Shown piece by piece: positions 27,989 to 36,643 of a DNA stretch of 64,000 nt. The translations under genes and the position numbers were made by a program. This stretch comes from Bin87 sp026710825. Its GTDB lineage: Bacteria > Chloroflexota > Dehalococcoidia > Lucifugimonadales > UBA3495. The notes under the pieces were generated by a model that searched no databases, was not told the DNA's origin, and was given only the letters and a program-made list of their open reading frames with translations. Numbering within the stretch: position 1 is the first letter of the stretch; each line of letters begins with the position of its first letter. The stretch is taken from NCBI GenBank assembly GCA_965232815.1, contig OZ247427.1, forward strand, positions 1,240,001 to 1,304,000, read 5' to 3'.

Positions 27989-28441
27989 ATGAACCCCTCG
28001 TTGCACTGGTTTCGTTGGGTCGGTCCGGTTGCGGTGATCGCAATTGTGGTCGTTGGTTGTTCGATGAACGTGGGCGATTCATCCAGGAGGGCCGGCGGAT
28101 CCGATCCAGTGTCGGCGGACCGGGGCGCCGTTGTTTATCGAGAGCATTGCGCTTCCTGTCACGGGTTTAACCTGGAAGGACAACCTGGCTGGCAGATGCG
28201 GAACGCGGACGGAACCCTGCCCGCTCCTCCGCACGACGCGTCCGGTCACACCTGGCACCATAGCGATCAATTGCTGTTCGATCTCACTAAGCTGGGACCC
28301 AGCGAGGTTATCGGCAACGACTATCAAAGCACTATGCCCGGCTTTTCCGACGTTCTGCACGATGATGACATTTGGGCAGTGCTGGCGTACATTGAGAGTC
28401 AGTGGCCCGAAGAAATTCGCGCGGCGCGCAACGCTCGCTAG
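27989..28441 (+). CDS. Monohaem cytochrome c lipoprotein
   Basis: A 150-residue protein with a lipoprotein signal (IAIVVVGC, Cys about residue 24) and one haem site CASCHG at about residue 55; a distal Met is available in STMPGF. It resembles small class I cytochromes that carry electrons between complex III-type enzymes and terminal oxidases, which suits its position between ACIII and the cytochrome c maturation genes. Confidence 0.85.
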   Translation: MNPSLHWFRWVGPVAVIAIVVVGCSMNVGDSSRRAGGSDPVSADRGAVVYREHCASCHGFNLEGQPGWQMRNADGTLPAPPHDASGHTWHHSDQLLFDLTKLGPSEVIGNDYQSTMPGFSDVLHDDDIWAVLAYIESQWPEEIRAARNAR

Positions 28442-28487
28442 CCAACGGAGCCTGGCGGATTACGCGACTTTGGAATCTTGGCTAACG

Positions 28488-29051
28488 GTGACATCGGTGA
28501 TAAAAGGTACTGTCCGCGGGTTATATGCGCCCATTCTAGTGATTGTTGTCGCCGTCATCGGGTTGGCCCCGGGCGTATTGCTCTCCGGCGCGGCCCACGC
28601 CCAATCCGGAGGAAATGCCGGCGCGTATGACGAGGCGGAGGCACAGGGCATCGACCGGATGCTGATGTGTCCAGTATGTCCGGCCCAAACCATTGACCAG
28701 ACCGAGGTGCCTTTGGCCAAGCAGATGCGGGCACAGGTGCGCGAGTTGCTGTCGGAGGGCAGAACCAGGAAGGAAGTGCTGGCCTGGTTCTCCGCACCCG
28801 AGCGCTACGGCCCCGGGGTACTGGCCGAACCGCCCCGGTCAGGGATTTACCTGATTGCGTGGATCGTGCCGGGCGTGGTGGTCGTGGCCGCCCTGGCCGG
28901 CGGCGTGTTGACCCTGCGGGCGATGCGCGGGAGGGGTAGCGACGTCGCGCACGTTGAGACGAGTCAGGAGGCTGACGAATTGCAGCCCTACCTGGCAGCG
29001 GTGGACAAGGACCTGGCCCTGAACACGGACGAGGAGCGGACTGATGGCTGA
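28488..29051 (+). CDS. ccmH: Cytochrome c maturation protein CcmH
   Basis: A 187-residue protein with a signal/anchor helix, the MLMCPVCPAQTIDQTE motif holding the CxxC pair that reduces apocytochrome thiols, and a C-terminal membrane helix (about 120-143). It is the usual partner of CcmF in haem attachment. The start is uncertain: GTG 28488 or 28497. Its end overlaps ccmF by 8 nt. Confidence 0.85.
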   Translation: MTSVIKGTVRGLYAPILVIVVAVIGLAPGVLLSGAAHAQSGGNAGAYDEAEAQGIDRMLMCPVCPAQTIDQTEVPLAKQMRAQVRELLSEGRTRKEVLAWFSAPERYGPGVLAEPPRSGIYLIAWIVPGVVVVAALAGGVLTLRAMRGRGSDVAHVETSQEADELQPYLAAVDKDLALNTDEERTDG

Positions 29052-31026
29052 CCTGGGAGCCGCCTGCCTCTGGATGGCGCTGGCTTTGGCCGTCTACTCC
29101 ACCCTGGCATCAGCCGTGGGACAGGTGCGGGGGTCGGCGGCGTTGCTGGACAGCGCACGCAAGGCTACATACGTCTTGGTGGTGGTGCTGCTGGTTTCCA
29201 CGCTGTCGCTGGTGCAGTCGTTCATCACGCGCGATTTCTCGCTGGCGTACGTGGCGGCGCACAGCAGCATCGCGATGCCCAACATCTACACGTGGGTGGC
29301 CTTTTACGCCGGAAACGAGGGATCGCTGCTGTACATCGCCTTCGCGCTGTCGGTGATGGCGGCGCTGGCAATCTGGCTGGCGCCGGCGTCCACGCGGCCG
29401 ACTTTGCCGTGGACGGTGGCCATCCTGATGCTGATCGAGGTGTTCTTTCTGGCGGTGATGGCGTTCATGGCCAACCCCTTCCAGAAGCTGCCCTTCCCGG
29501 TGCCGGACGGTCAGGGCATCAATCCGCTGCTTACGCACTTCGGTATGTTCTTCCACCCGCCGGCCCTGATGGCGGGGCTGATCGGCATCAGCATACCCTT
29601 CGCGTTCGCGCTGGGCGGTCTGATCGGCGGACGGGCCGAGGACGAGTGGATAGACGCCGGACGAGCGTGGGGCGTTGGAATCTGGGTGTTGCTGGCATCC
29701 GGGTTGCTGCTGGGATCCTGGTGGGCCTACACCATACTGGGCTGGGGTGGATTCTGGTTCTGGGACCCGGTGGAGAACGCGGCGTTCATGCCCTGGATTG
29801 TGCTGACCGCGTTCATCCATTCCATCATGGTGCAGAAACGGCGCGGCATGTTCCGGATGTGGAACATCGTGCTGATCAACATCGCATTCGGGTTCGCGTT
29901 GTACGGGATGTTCATGAACCGAGGTGGGCCGGTGCCGTCGGTGCATTCATTCGGCGCGTCAACGCTGGGGTGGGTCTTCCTGCTATTCCTGGCGTTCGGC
30001 GTCATAGTGCCGATGGCGATATTCTTCTGGCGGTACGACCTGGTACGCAGCGCGCAGCGTCTGGACTCAATGCTGTCCCGCGAGGCGGCGTTCCTGATCA
30101 ACAACCTGCTGCTGCTGGGCATCGCGCTTGCCACGCTCTGGGGCACGGTGTATCCGCTTCTGTCGCGGCTGTTTGCGGAGCAGGAGATCACGGTGGCCCG
30201 CCCATTCTACGATCAGGTCAACGGCCCGCTGATGCTGGCTCTGTTGCTGCTCATGGGAGTGGGTCCGCTGTTGCCCTGGCGTCGGGCGAACCTGCAGTCT
30301 CTGCGGCGGGCGTTGCTGCTGCCGGGGGGCGTGGCTCTGGCAACGGCGGCCGTGCTGCTGGTGGTGGGGATTCGCCAGCCCTATGCCGTAGTGGGGTTCG
30401 GTTTATGCGCCCTGGTGACAACCAGCATCCTGGTCGAGTGGACGCGAGGGACCATGGCGCGCCGGCGCAGCGTGGGGGACAATCCGGCTTTGGGATTCGT
30501 CCGCCTGATCATGGCGAACCGGCCGCGCTACGGCGGCTACGTGGTCCACCTGGCCGTGGTGATGGTTGCGCTGGGCGTGGTGGGCCAGTCGTTCTACGGC
30601 GTGCAGCGAGACGTGGTGATGTTTCCCGGGGATGAGGTTACCGTCGGCGATTACCGCATGACGTACGTGGACACGACCACGCTGGCCTTTGCCGACCGCA
30701 CTGAATATCGGACCACGGTCGAGGTGTACCGGGACGGTGAATTTCTGGACGTGATGCACCCACGACGGACGTTCCATCCCGACCACAACATGGCGTCCAC
30801 GCTGGCGGCCATACGCTCGACGCCGGTGGAGGACTTCTACGTGGTGCCGAGCGAGAACAGGGAGGACGGAGCCGTTGGGTTCCGCATCCTGGTGAACCCG
30901 CTGGTGTGGTGGATGTGGGTCGCCGGGCCGGTGGTGATATTGGGCACCGTGATCGCGCTGTGGCCATCCCGGGCGCCGGCGCGTCGGCCGGTGGTGGTAG
31001 CGACCGCTGCCGGCTCCGCCGATTAG
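29044..31026 (+). CDS. ccmF: Haem lyase subunit CcmF
   Basis: A 660-residue membrane protein with about 15 helices and the WWD haem-handling motif WGGFWFWDPVENAAFMPW near residues 235-252. It ligates haem to CxxCH apocytochromes outside the membrane in cytochrome c maturation system I. Length and motif order fit CcmF. CcmA, B, C, D and E are not in the window, so they must lie elsewhere if system I is complete. Confidence 0.92.
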   Translation: MADLGAACLWMALALAVYSTLASAVGQVRGSAALLDSARKATYVLVVVLLVSTLSLVQSFITRDFSLAYVAAHSSIAMPNIYTWVAFYAGNEGSLLYIAFALSVMAALAIWLAPASTRPTLPWTVAILMLIEVFFLAVMAFMANPFQKLPFPVPDGQGINPLLTHFGMFFHPPALMAGLIGISIPFAFALGGLIGGRAEDEWIDAGRAWGVGIWVLLASGLLLGSWWAYTILGWGGFWFWDPVENAAFMPWIVLTAFIHSIMVQKRRGMFRMWNIVLINIAFGFALYGMFMNRGGPVPSVHSFGASTLGWVFLLFLAFGVIVPMAIFFWRYDLVRSAQRLDSMLSREAAFLINNLLLLGIALATLWGTVYPLLSRLFAEQEITVARPFYDQVNGPLMLALLLLMGVGPLLPWRRANLQSLRRALLLPGGVALATAAVLLVVGIRQPYAVVGFGLCALVTTSILVEWTRGTMARRRSVGDNPALGFVRLIMANRPRYGGYVVHLAVVMVALGVVGQSFYGVQRDVVMFPGDEVTVGDYRMTYVDTTTLAFADRTEYRTTVEVYRDGEFLDVMHPRRTFHPDHNMASTLAAIRSTPVEDFYVVPSENREDGAVGFRILVNPLVWWMWVAGPVVILGTVIALWPSRAPARRPVVVATAAGSAD

Positions 31027-31036
31027 CCTCGCAGCC

Positions 31037-31339
31037 ATGCAACTTGGGCTGGCGATTGCCATCGCGCTGCTGATAATTGCCGTGGTGGCGTGGCCCTTGG
31101 CGATGCGGCGGCGGAGCGCGTCTCCTGAATCCGATACGGAATCATCATCGGCGTTTGAGGCGGATAGCGGCGCCGCGCTGAATGATGTGTACGACGCCAT
31201 CCGCACGCTGCAAACGGAGTATCGCCTGGGACGTGTCGCTGACGACGATTACCAGGAACAATTGGATGAATACCGGCGGCAGGCCGCGCGCATCCTGCGG
31301 GATATGGACCGGGAGACGAGAGAGACGCAGGATGATTGA
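31037..31339 (+). CDS. CcmI-like N-terminal membrane protein
   Basis: A 100-residue protein with a membrane helix at residues 3-24 and a helical C-terminal part (DVYDAIRTLQTEYRLGRVADDDYQ...). This resembles the first part of CcmI/CycH without its TPR domain, as is common outside Proteobacteria. It lies 10 bp after ccmF and overlaps the next gene by 8 nt. Confidence 0.65.
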   Translation: MQLGLAIAIALLIIAVVAWPLAMRRRSASPESDTESSSAFEADSGAALNDVYDAIRTLQTEYRLGRVADDDYQEQLDEYRRQAARILRDMDRETRETQDD

Positions 31340-31886
31340 CTCCACCATGCTCGCGCCCGCGGCGGAACCGTCGAGCGTCGCAGACGTGGTGGAAGTGGCG
31401 TGGTTGCCGGCGGCGCTCGCGCCGGTCACGGCGGCGGCCACGTGGATCGTCTGGTACTATACCCATACGGTTTGCACGTTCGAAGTCTCTGCGTTAACCG
31501 GTTGCAACGCGGGCTCAGTTGCCAAGTTCATCAACGTTGACGTGTTTGGCAGGATGTTGACCTACGGCGGGCTAGTTGGCGGGATCGGAGCATTTTGGCG
31601 GTACGACATGATCAGGAAAGAACGGGCCGCGCGGATCGCGGCGCAGATGCAGGCGGCTGAACTGCAAAAACAGTTGGAAGAAGTGCGGGCGAAAAACGCC
31701 GCCGACCGTGAAGAGGAACATTCGCGCCTAATGTCGGTTCTTGCGGAAGAGCGTCAGCGGGCCTCAGAGGAGCGCCAGCAAGCTGCAGAAGACCGGCAGG
31801 CGTTCTTGTCTGCGCTATCCGAACTGACCGCAGAGATTGCCCACCTGCGCGAACAGCGCAACGGCGACACGCATAACGGCCAGTAA
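31332..31886 (+). CDS. Membrane-anchored coiled-coil protein (unknown function)
   Basis: The 184-residue product has two hydrophobic segments (about residues 22-46 and 71-92), then a long charged coiled coil with recurring AEERQ/ASEERQQAAEDRQ units. I do not recognise the family. ATG 31332 overlaps the end of the CcmI-like gene. It resembles the 7752-8291 product in layout. Its place inside the cytochrome maturation run hints at a scaffold or assembly role, which is only inferred. Confidence 0.6.
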   Translation: MIDSTMLAPAAEPSSVADVVEVAWLPAALAPVTAAATWIVWYYTHTVCTFEVSALTGCNAGSVAKFINVDVFGRMLTYGGLVGGIGAFWRYDMIRKERAARIAAQMQAAELQKQLEEVRAKNAADREEEHSRLMSVLAEERQRASEERQQAAEDRQAFLSALSELTAEIAHLREQRNGDTHNGQ

Positions 31887-32937
31887 TCTCGCCTTGTTGC
31901 TCCGATGGGCCATACCGGCCGCCGTGCTGGCGATCGCGCTGATGGTGGTGATGCCGTTCGATTCACACGCGCAGTCGCCCGGGATACCGACTGTGTCCGG
32001 CGTGCTGGTCAATGGGACACAGGGTGGCGAGATTCCAGCCAACGTAACCGTCCTGCTGCACCAGTTTGGCGTCGACTCGGGCTCGGTGGACACCTTTGAG
32101 ACGGTGACCGATTCGCAAGGGGCTTTTCGGTTCGGGGACGCGCCGCCTATCCCCGGGAGCGGCAGCGCGGCCGTGGTCGCAATCTACGGCGGCACGCGGT
32201 ACAGCCAGGTGATCTCGCCGTCGGATCCCACGGAGTCCCTGACGCTCACCGTGTACGAATTGACACGCGACGTCGGGGTGGTCGCAACCACCGAGCAGTC
32301 GATCATAGTGGCCGGGATTGACACGGCTACGCGTCGCATGGCGGCGGTGCAACTGTTCACGCTGGAAAACCGCAGCGACACCACGCTGGTGCCGGACCTG
32401 TCTGCTCCGCCCATCATCGGGCAGTTCAGCTTTCTGCGTTTTTCACTGCCGCCCGAGGCCTCCAACCTGGATGTCTCCACAGACCTGGTGGGCGGCGAGG
32501 TGATTCCGGTGGGAACCGGCTTCGCCATCACCGCGCCGGTCCAACCGGGCCGGCACCAGGTGAGTTTCACCTTTACCGTGCCCTACGCGGGCGACACGCT
32601 GGCGTGGCGGGACAACACGCTGCAGGGCGCGGAGTCGCTGCGGCTGCTGATCCCGGATGAGTTTGGCGACATTGGCGTGGGAGGGTTGGCCGCGCAGGAA
32701 CCGTTGACCCTGGGGGAGATAACGTACCGGGTCTGGGGTACCGAGGACCTTGCTCCGGGCGCCGGCGTTGACCTGCGACTCAGCGAGCTTCCGGAACCGT
32801 CGTGGATTACCAAGCTGGGCAATCCGTTGTCGGAGGCGCGGTTCTGGTATGGGGCCATACCGGTGCTGGTGGCGGCAACGCTGGCGGGGTTGCTGATTTG
32901 GGGCGTGTGGCGACGTCCGGTGAAAACCGTCGCCTGA
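31837..32937 (+). CDS. Exported Ig-like/carboxypeptidase-regulatory-type protein with C-terminal anchor
   Basis: The frame codes a signal peptide (LLLRWAIPAAVLAIALMVVM) ending about DSHAQS, an early beta-sandwich resembling carboxypeptidase regulatory-like domains (VSGVLVNGTQGGEIPANVTV), further beta-rich sequence, and a C-terminal membrane helix (about 340-360). The start is uncertain: TTG 31837, or TTG 31894/31897, which places the signal peptide right at the N-terminus. The earlier start overlaps the coiled-coil gene. It overlaps the next ATG by one base. Location in the maturation run suggests a role in the periplasm-side assembly of cytochromes, unproven. Confidence 0.7.
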   Translation: MPTCANSATATRITASNLALLLRWAIPAAVLAIALMVVMPFDSHAQSPGIPTVSGVLVNGTQGGEIPANVTVLLHQFGVDSGSVDTFETVTDSQGAFRFGDAPPIPGSGSAAVVAIYGGTRYSQVISPSDPTESLTLTVYELTRDVGVVATTEQSIIVAGIDTATRRMAAVQLFTLENRSDTTLVPDLSAPPIIGQFSFLRFSLPPEASNLDVSTDLVGGEVIPVGTGFAITAPVQPGRHQVSFTFTVPYAGDTLAWRDNTLQGAESLRLLIPDEFGDIGVGGLAAQEPLTLGEITYRVWGTEDLAPGAGVDLRLSELPEPSWITKLGNPLSEARFWYGAIPVLVAATLAGLLIWGVWRRPVKTVA

Positions 32938-33605
32938 TGTCGCGCCGAAACTGGATCATTTTGGGAACGGCGGCGGCGCTGATTCCATTGTTCGCGCTGC
33001 TGGCCTGGGCAGCGACGCAGCAGCGGGGGCAACCGGCCGGCGCGGGCATCAATCAGCAATTCGGCGAGATCAGCATTGACCAGTCGCCGGCGGCGGATTT
33101 CGAGCTGGCGCTGTTGAACGGGGAAACAGTGCGATTGTCCGACCTGCGCGGGAAGGTAGTGATGGTTGATTTCTGGGCGTCCTGGTGCACTCCCTGCCGG
33201 CAGGAATCGTCTGCGCTGAACCGCGCCTACACCGCCTACGCTGACCGACCCGTGGAGTTCGTAGGCGTCAACGTGTGGGACACGGAGAACGGCGCCGAAC
33301 TGTTCCTGGTGGAGTTTGGCGTGGAGTATCCGGCCGGCGTGGACGCCGAGGGGGCAATTGCTCTCAACTATGGCGTGCGCGGCATCCCGGAGAAGTTCTT
33401 TTTGGACGCCGATGGAGTGATACGGCATAAATACGTGGGGCCGATGCCGGAGGACGTGTTGCGGACGACGCTGGACGACCTACTGGCCGAGGTTGAGGGG
33501 AGCGTTGGTCAGTCGGTATTTTCTAGCAGTGGGATGGTAGGCGATGTTGGAGTCTGTTGCAAGCCGTTCATGAACTTGTCGATTTCTTCTGTCGTGGCGA
33601 AGTAG
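32937..33605 (+). CDS. TlpA/CcmG-like thiol-disulfide oxidoreductase
   Basis: A 222-residue thioredoxin-fold protein with an N-terminal membrane anchor (about 7-27), WASWCTPC active site near residue 85 and the cis-Pro in GIPEKFF. It is expected to reduce apocytochrome Cys pairs before haem attachment, fitting the ccm neighbours. ATG 32937 overlaps the upstream stop (TGATG). The last roughly 30 residues are unlike the family and lie antisense to the end of the nuclease gene, so a stop-codon loss has probably extended it. Confidence 0.85.
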   Translation: MSRRNWIILGTAAALIPLFALLAWAATQQRGQPAGAGINQQFGEISIDQSPAADFELALLNGETVRLSDLRGKVVMVDFWASWCTPCRQESSALNRAYTAYADRPVEFVGVNVWDTENGAELFLVEFGVEYPAGVDAEGAIALNYGVRGIPEKFFLDADGVIRHKYVGPMPEDVLRTTLDDLLAEVEGSVGQSVFSSSGMVGDVGVCCKPFMNLSISSVVAK

Positions 33606-34576
33606 CCCTTGTGGCTCCAATCCTGCTCGGAGGTTTCTACTGACACCGGCAAAAATGCCTTCAAGATTTCTCCGCTAATGCCAAAGTGAGCGATCAGACG
33701 ATCGCTCCATAGTTCGAACAACATTCCACTCGCTTGCGTGCTTTCGGCTAGATTGAGCCTTATAGCCGATGGCCGACTGCTGCCAGCCATGATTTGGAAA
33801 ACACATCCATTGCGACCCCATGGTGCAGCTGACATTCTCTTGGTCGCTTGGTCACGGAACTTTTGATATAGCTCGCCTATACCTTGTTCCTCAGCGAGGG
33901 ATGCCATTTGAGACACATTAAGAGCCGGCTGTCGGCGATTGGTCTGTCCCCTAGTAACGGCTACTTCCGGCTCAACTAGAAACACCTGGGCTAAAAATTC
34001 ATTGCCATCGGCAGTGGCGAAATGCTGGACGGTAGCCACGTTGATGGGAACGCTCATGCTTGATAGATATTCAACTATACGCTCGGTGGACTCATCCATG
34101 GTCTCAGCGACTATGATGGAACGATGCCCACTGTTCAATGAATCGGGCAGAGCCTCCCCTCCAAACCGGTCCTGAAACCTTTCCTCCAGCGTGCATGAAT
34201 TCTTGCTCAAATAGCCATTCGCTATATCCTGAATACGTTCATACGTTAGTTTTTGAGCCCAAGATGCATAGTCCAAAGCTTGCGCGGTCACGTCACGTGG
34301 AGTCTTGCCTTTTTTGAGTTCGACAATGACGACATCCCCCGCGGAATCCAGGCAAAGCAGGTCGATCTCACCTCCGAAATCGGTGCGCACTTGTCGACCG
34401 ATTACTAGTAGCCCGGGGTCCAGCATGGCAATGTCGTTCTCAAGCCAAACCTCAAGGCGCTCTTCTACTGGGATTCCGTCGTTTGGTATTTCAACGGGAT
34501 CTTGGCCAGAACTTACATCCCACAAGCGAACTTTGTTAGCCAATTTGTTGCCTCTACCTGTTGGGTGAAGCTCCAA
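33509..34576 (-). CDS. NucS-like/DUF91 PD-(D/E)XK nuclease-domain protein
   Basis: A 355-residue protein whose N-terminal half contains FGGEIDLLCLD and VVIVELKKGKTP, the D..ExK signature of NucS/DUF91-type nucleases (about residues 65-100). The C-terminal half is unrecognised. The start is TTG 34576 by frame length; no strong ribosome site supports it, so a later start is possible. GC is lower than in neighbours. Its 3' end overlaps the tail of the convergent TlpA-like gene by 97 bp. A DNA repair or defence role is plausible. Confidence 0.7.
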   Translation of the reverse strand: MELHPTGRGNKLANKVRLWDVSSGQDPVEIPNDGIPVEERLEVWLENDIAMLDPGLLVIGRQVRTDFGGEIDLLCLDSAGDVVIVELKKGKTPRDVTAQALDYASWAQKLTYERIQDIANGYLSKNSCTLEERFQDRFGGEALPDSLNSGHRSIIVAETMDESTERIVEYLSSMSVPINVATVQHFATADGNEFLAQVFLVEPEVAVTRGQTNRRQPALNVSQMASLAEEQGIGELYQKFRDQATKRMSAAPWGRNGCVFQIMAGSSRPSAIRLNLAESTQASGMLFELWSDRLIAHFGISGEILKAFLPVSVETSEQDWSHKGYFATTEEIDKFMNGLQQTPTSPTIPLLENTD

Positions 34577-34714
34577 CTCAGTGGTTTGCTTCCCTCCCGG
34601 TCAGGTTAAATTAGAGCGACTGCTTCATTTCATCGATGATTGTAGCATGATGTCGGATGAGGTTGTGCTCCAATGCACGAGCTGTTTCGGCAGTGCTACA
34701 ATGCGCGCGCTGCC

Positions 34715-35755
34715 ATGACCATCGGTTCTGCCAATGACAACGCCCGATCCCAGGTCGCGCTGGCTATGGACTGGGGCGGCACGTGGGCGCGCGCCGCGGT
34801 CATTGACCGGCAGGGGCAACTGCTCTGGCAGGGGCGCGTCGCCAACGAGCCGGGCGCATTGCAGGATCAACTGGTGGAGGCCGCCGGATCGCTGCTCCTG
34901 GAGGCCAGGGACAACGCCGGCGAACGGTCCATCGCGGGCGCTGGCATCGCGCTGGCCGGTTCCATCGATGCCTCCACCGACATGCTGCTCTCCTCGCCGA
35001 ACCTGCCGGCGCTGAACGGAGTTACGCTGCCGGATGTCTGGCAGCCCATGCTGGGCATGCCGGTGTGGGTGGGCAACGACGCCAACCTGGCGGCGCTGGG
35101 CGAGTGTTATTACGGAGCGGGGAGGCCCGACCTGCCCGAAAATCCAGCGGCCCGTACCCTGGTGTTCGTTACTTTCAGCACGGGCGTGGGAGCCGGAGTG
35201 GTCGACGGGGGCGAGGTGTTCATCGGAGCGGCGGGGGCCGCCGCCGAGGTGGGGCATATGACCATTGATTACCGGGCCGACGCGCCGCCATGCGCCTGCG
35301 GCAACAGCGGATGCCTGGAGGCGTTGGCTTCCGGGACGGCGATCGGGCGGGCAGCGCAGGCTCGGCTGGCCCATGCGACGCCGGGAGCGCCGCTGCAACT
35401 GGCCTACGAGGCGAACGCCACCATCACAGGCCAGGATGTGTTCGATGCCGCGGAACGGGGAGACTCGGTTGCCGTTGAGGTGGTCAATGACGCGGTGGCG
35501 GCGATCATCGTGGGCATGGGCAACGTGCTGAACCTGTTCAACCCGGACGTGGTGGTGCTGGGCGGCGGCGTGACCCAGGGCCTGCTGCAACTGGGTCTGC
35601 TGGATCGCATCGAGGACGGAATGCGCCGCCGAGCTATGAGTTCAGGGCACCGCAGGTTCCGGCTGGCGCCGGCCACGCTGGGAGACAGCCAGGGATTGGT
35701 CGGCGGGGCCAGCCTGGTTTGGGCGAAAACCGAGCAACAGGCCGCGCTCGGTTAG
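34715..35755 (+). CDS. ROK-family sugar kinase (glucokinase-like)
   Basis: A 346-residue ROK protein: ATP motif MDWGGTWARAAVID, catalytic region GNDANLAALGE, GVGAGVV, and the zinc motif CACGNSGCLEALASG. It phosphorylates glucose or a related hexose in the cytoplasm. ATG 34715 is preferred to the upstream in-frame ATG because it gives the normal N-terminus. A TACAAT lies only 12 nt upstream, so the mRNA may have a very short leader. Confidence 0.88.
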   Translation: MTIGSANDNARSQVALAMDWGGTWARAAVIDRQGQLLWQGRVANEPGALQDQLVEAAGSLLLEARDNAGERSIAGAGIALAGSIDASTDMLLSSPNLPALNGVTLPDVWQPMLGMPVWVGNDANLAALGECYYGAGRPDLPENPAARTLVFVTFSTGVGAGVVDGGEVFIGAAGAAAEVGHMTIDYRADAPPCACGNSGCLEALASGTAIGRAAQARLAHATPGAPLQLAYEANATITGQDVFDAAERGDSVAVEVVNDAVAAIIVGMGNVLNLFNPDVVVLGGGVTQGLLQLGLLDRIEDGMRRRAMSSGHRRFRLAPATLGDSQGLVGGASLVWAKTEQQAALG

Positions 35756-35764
35756 CCGGAATAC

Positions 35765-36532
35765 CTAGACGATATAGCGGCCGCCCACGACGTTCATGCG
35801 GTCGCCGGTGATGTAGGACGACTCGTCGCTGGCGTAGAACAGGCAGGCGTTGGCGATGTCCTGCACCGTGCCCTGACGCCTCATGGGAATGGACCGCAGG
35901 TGCTCCGAGGAATCTCGGTCCACTTCCTGGAACTCCGGATACCATTCCGGGTGTGCGCGGAAGGTGTCGGTGGAGCCTGGGTTGACCAGGTTGGCCCGCA
36001 CGCCCTGCCCCGCGTATTCGGCGGCGACGGCCCGGATGAGTCCGAGCAATCCTGTCTTGGCGGTGGTGACCACGGCGGTTTCCGGCCGGCCGGTGATGGC
36101 GGCCTGTCCGCCCAGGGCGATGATGCTGCCGGAACCCTGCTCGAGCATACCGGGCAGCACTGCGCGCATCAGGTAGAACGAGGCGTGCAGGTTGGTGGCG
36201 ATGACGTCCTGCCACTCCTCGACCGATACCTCGAGCAGCGGCTTGTGGGGCCGCACGGCCACGTTGCTGACCAGCACGTCCACGGTTCCGATGGCATCGA
36301 TTCCCTCGGATACCATTGCGGCCACGCGGTCGGGGTCGGACACGTCGCCGATGACGGTGTGAGTTTGGACGCCAAGTTCACGACACTCGGCGGCCACTGA
36401 TTCCAGTTCCTGGGCCGATTGCCGGGTGTTGAGGATCAAGTCGGCGCCTTCACGGGCGAAGGTGCGGGCGATTTCGGCGCCGATGTTGCGGCTGGCGCCG
36501 GTGACCAGGGCTGTTTTTCCTTCCAAGCGCAT
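35765..36532 (-). CDS. SDR-family protein lacking the catalytic Tyr
   Basis: A 255-residue classical short-chain dehydrogenase fold: cofactor motif TGASRNIGAEIA, then DVSD and NVAVRPHKP. The usual catalytic Ser and YxxxK are not there. The region reads IIALGGQAAITGRPETAV followed by VTTAK, so the Lys is retained but the Tyr position is Val and the Ser position is Gly. The tail (YITGDRMNVVGGRYIV) is normal for FabG-like SDRs. It may have altered or no reductase activity. Confidence 0.8.
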   Translation of the reverse strand: MRLEGKTALVTGASRNIGAEIARTFAREGADLILNTRQSAQELESVAAECRELGVQTHTVIGDVSDPDRVAAMVSEGIDAIGTVDVLVSNVAVRPHKPLLEVSVEEWQDVIATNLHASFYLMRAVLPGMLEQGSGSIIALGGQAAITGRPETAVVTTAKTGLLGLIRAVAAEYAGQGVRANLVNPGSTDTFRAHPEWYPEFQEVDRDSSEHLRSIPMRRQGTVQDIANACLFYASDESSYITGDRMNVVGGRYIV

Positions 36533-36594
36533 AGGGTTCCTCGTATCAGATTCAGGTAAGTTCGTGGTTCAACGTCAATCTTTGCCAACGATTT

Positions 36595-36617
36595 GGGGGC
36601 GACAATTGGTCGCCCCC
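36595..36617. repeat. Palindromic intergenic repeat (GGGGGCGAC/GTCGCCCCC)
   Basis: A perfect 9-bp inverted repeat around AATTG between the SDR and ABC ATPase genes. It belongs with the other GC-armed palindromes at 41637, 57313, 60744, 61257, 62396 and 62468. It could also serve as a terminator for the minus-strand ABC genes. Confidence 0.65.
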
Positions 36618-36643
36618 ATCATGGCAATTGCCTGTAGTGGGTG

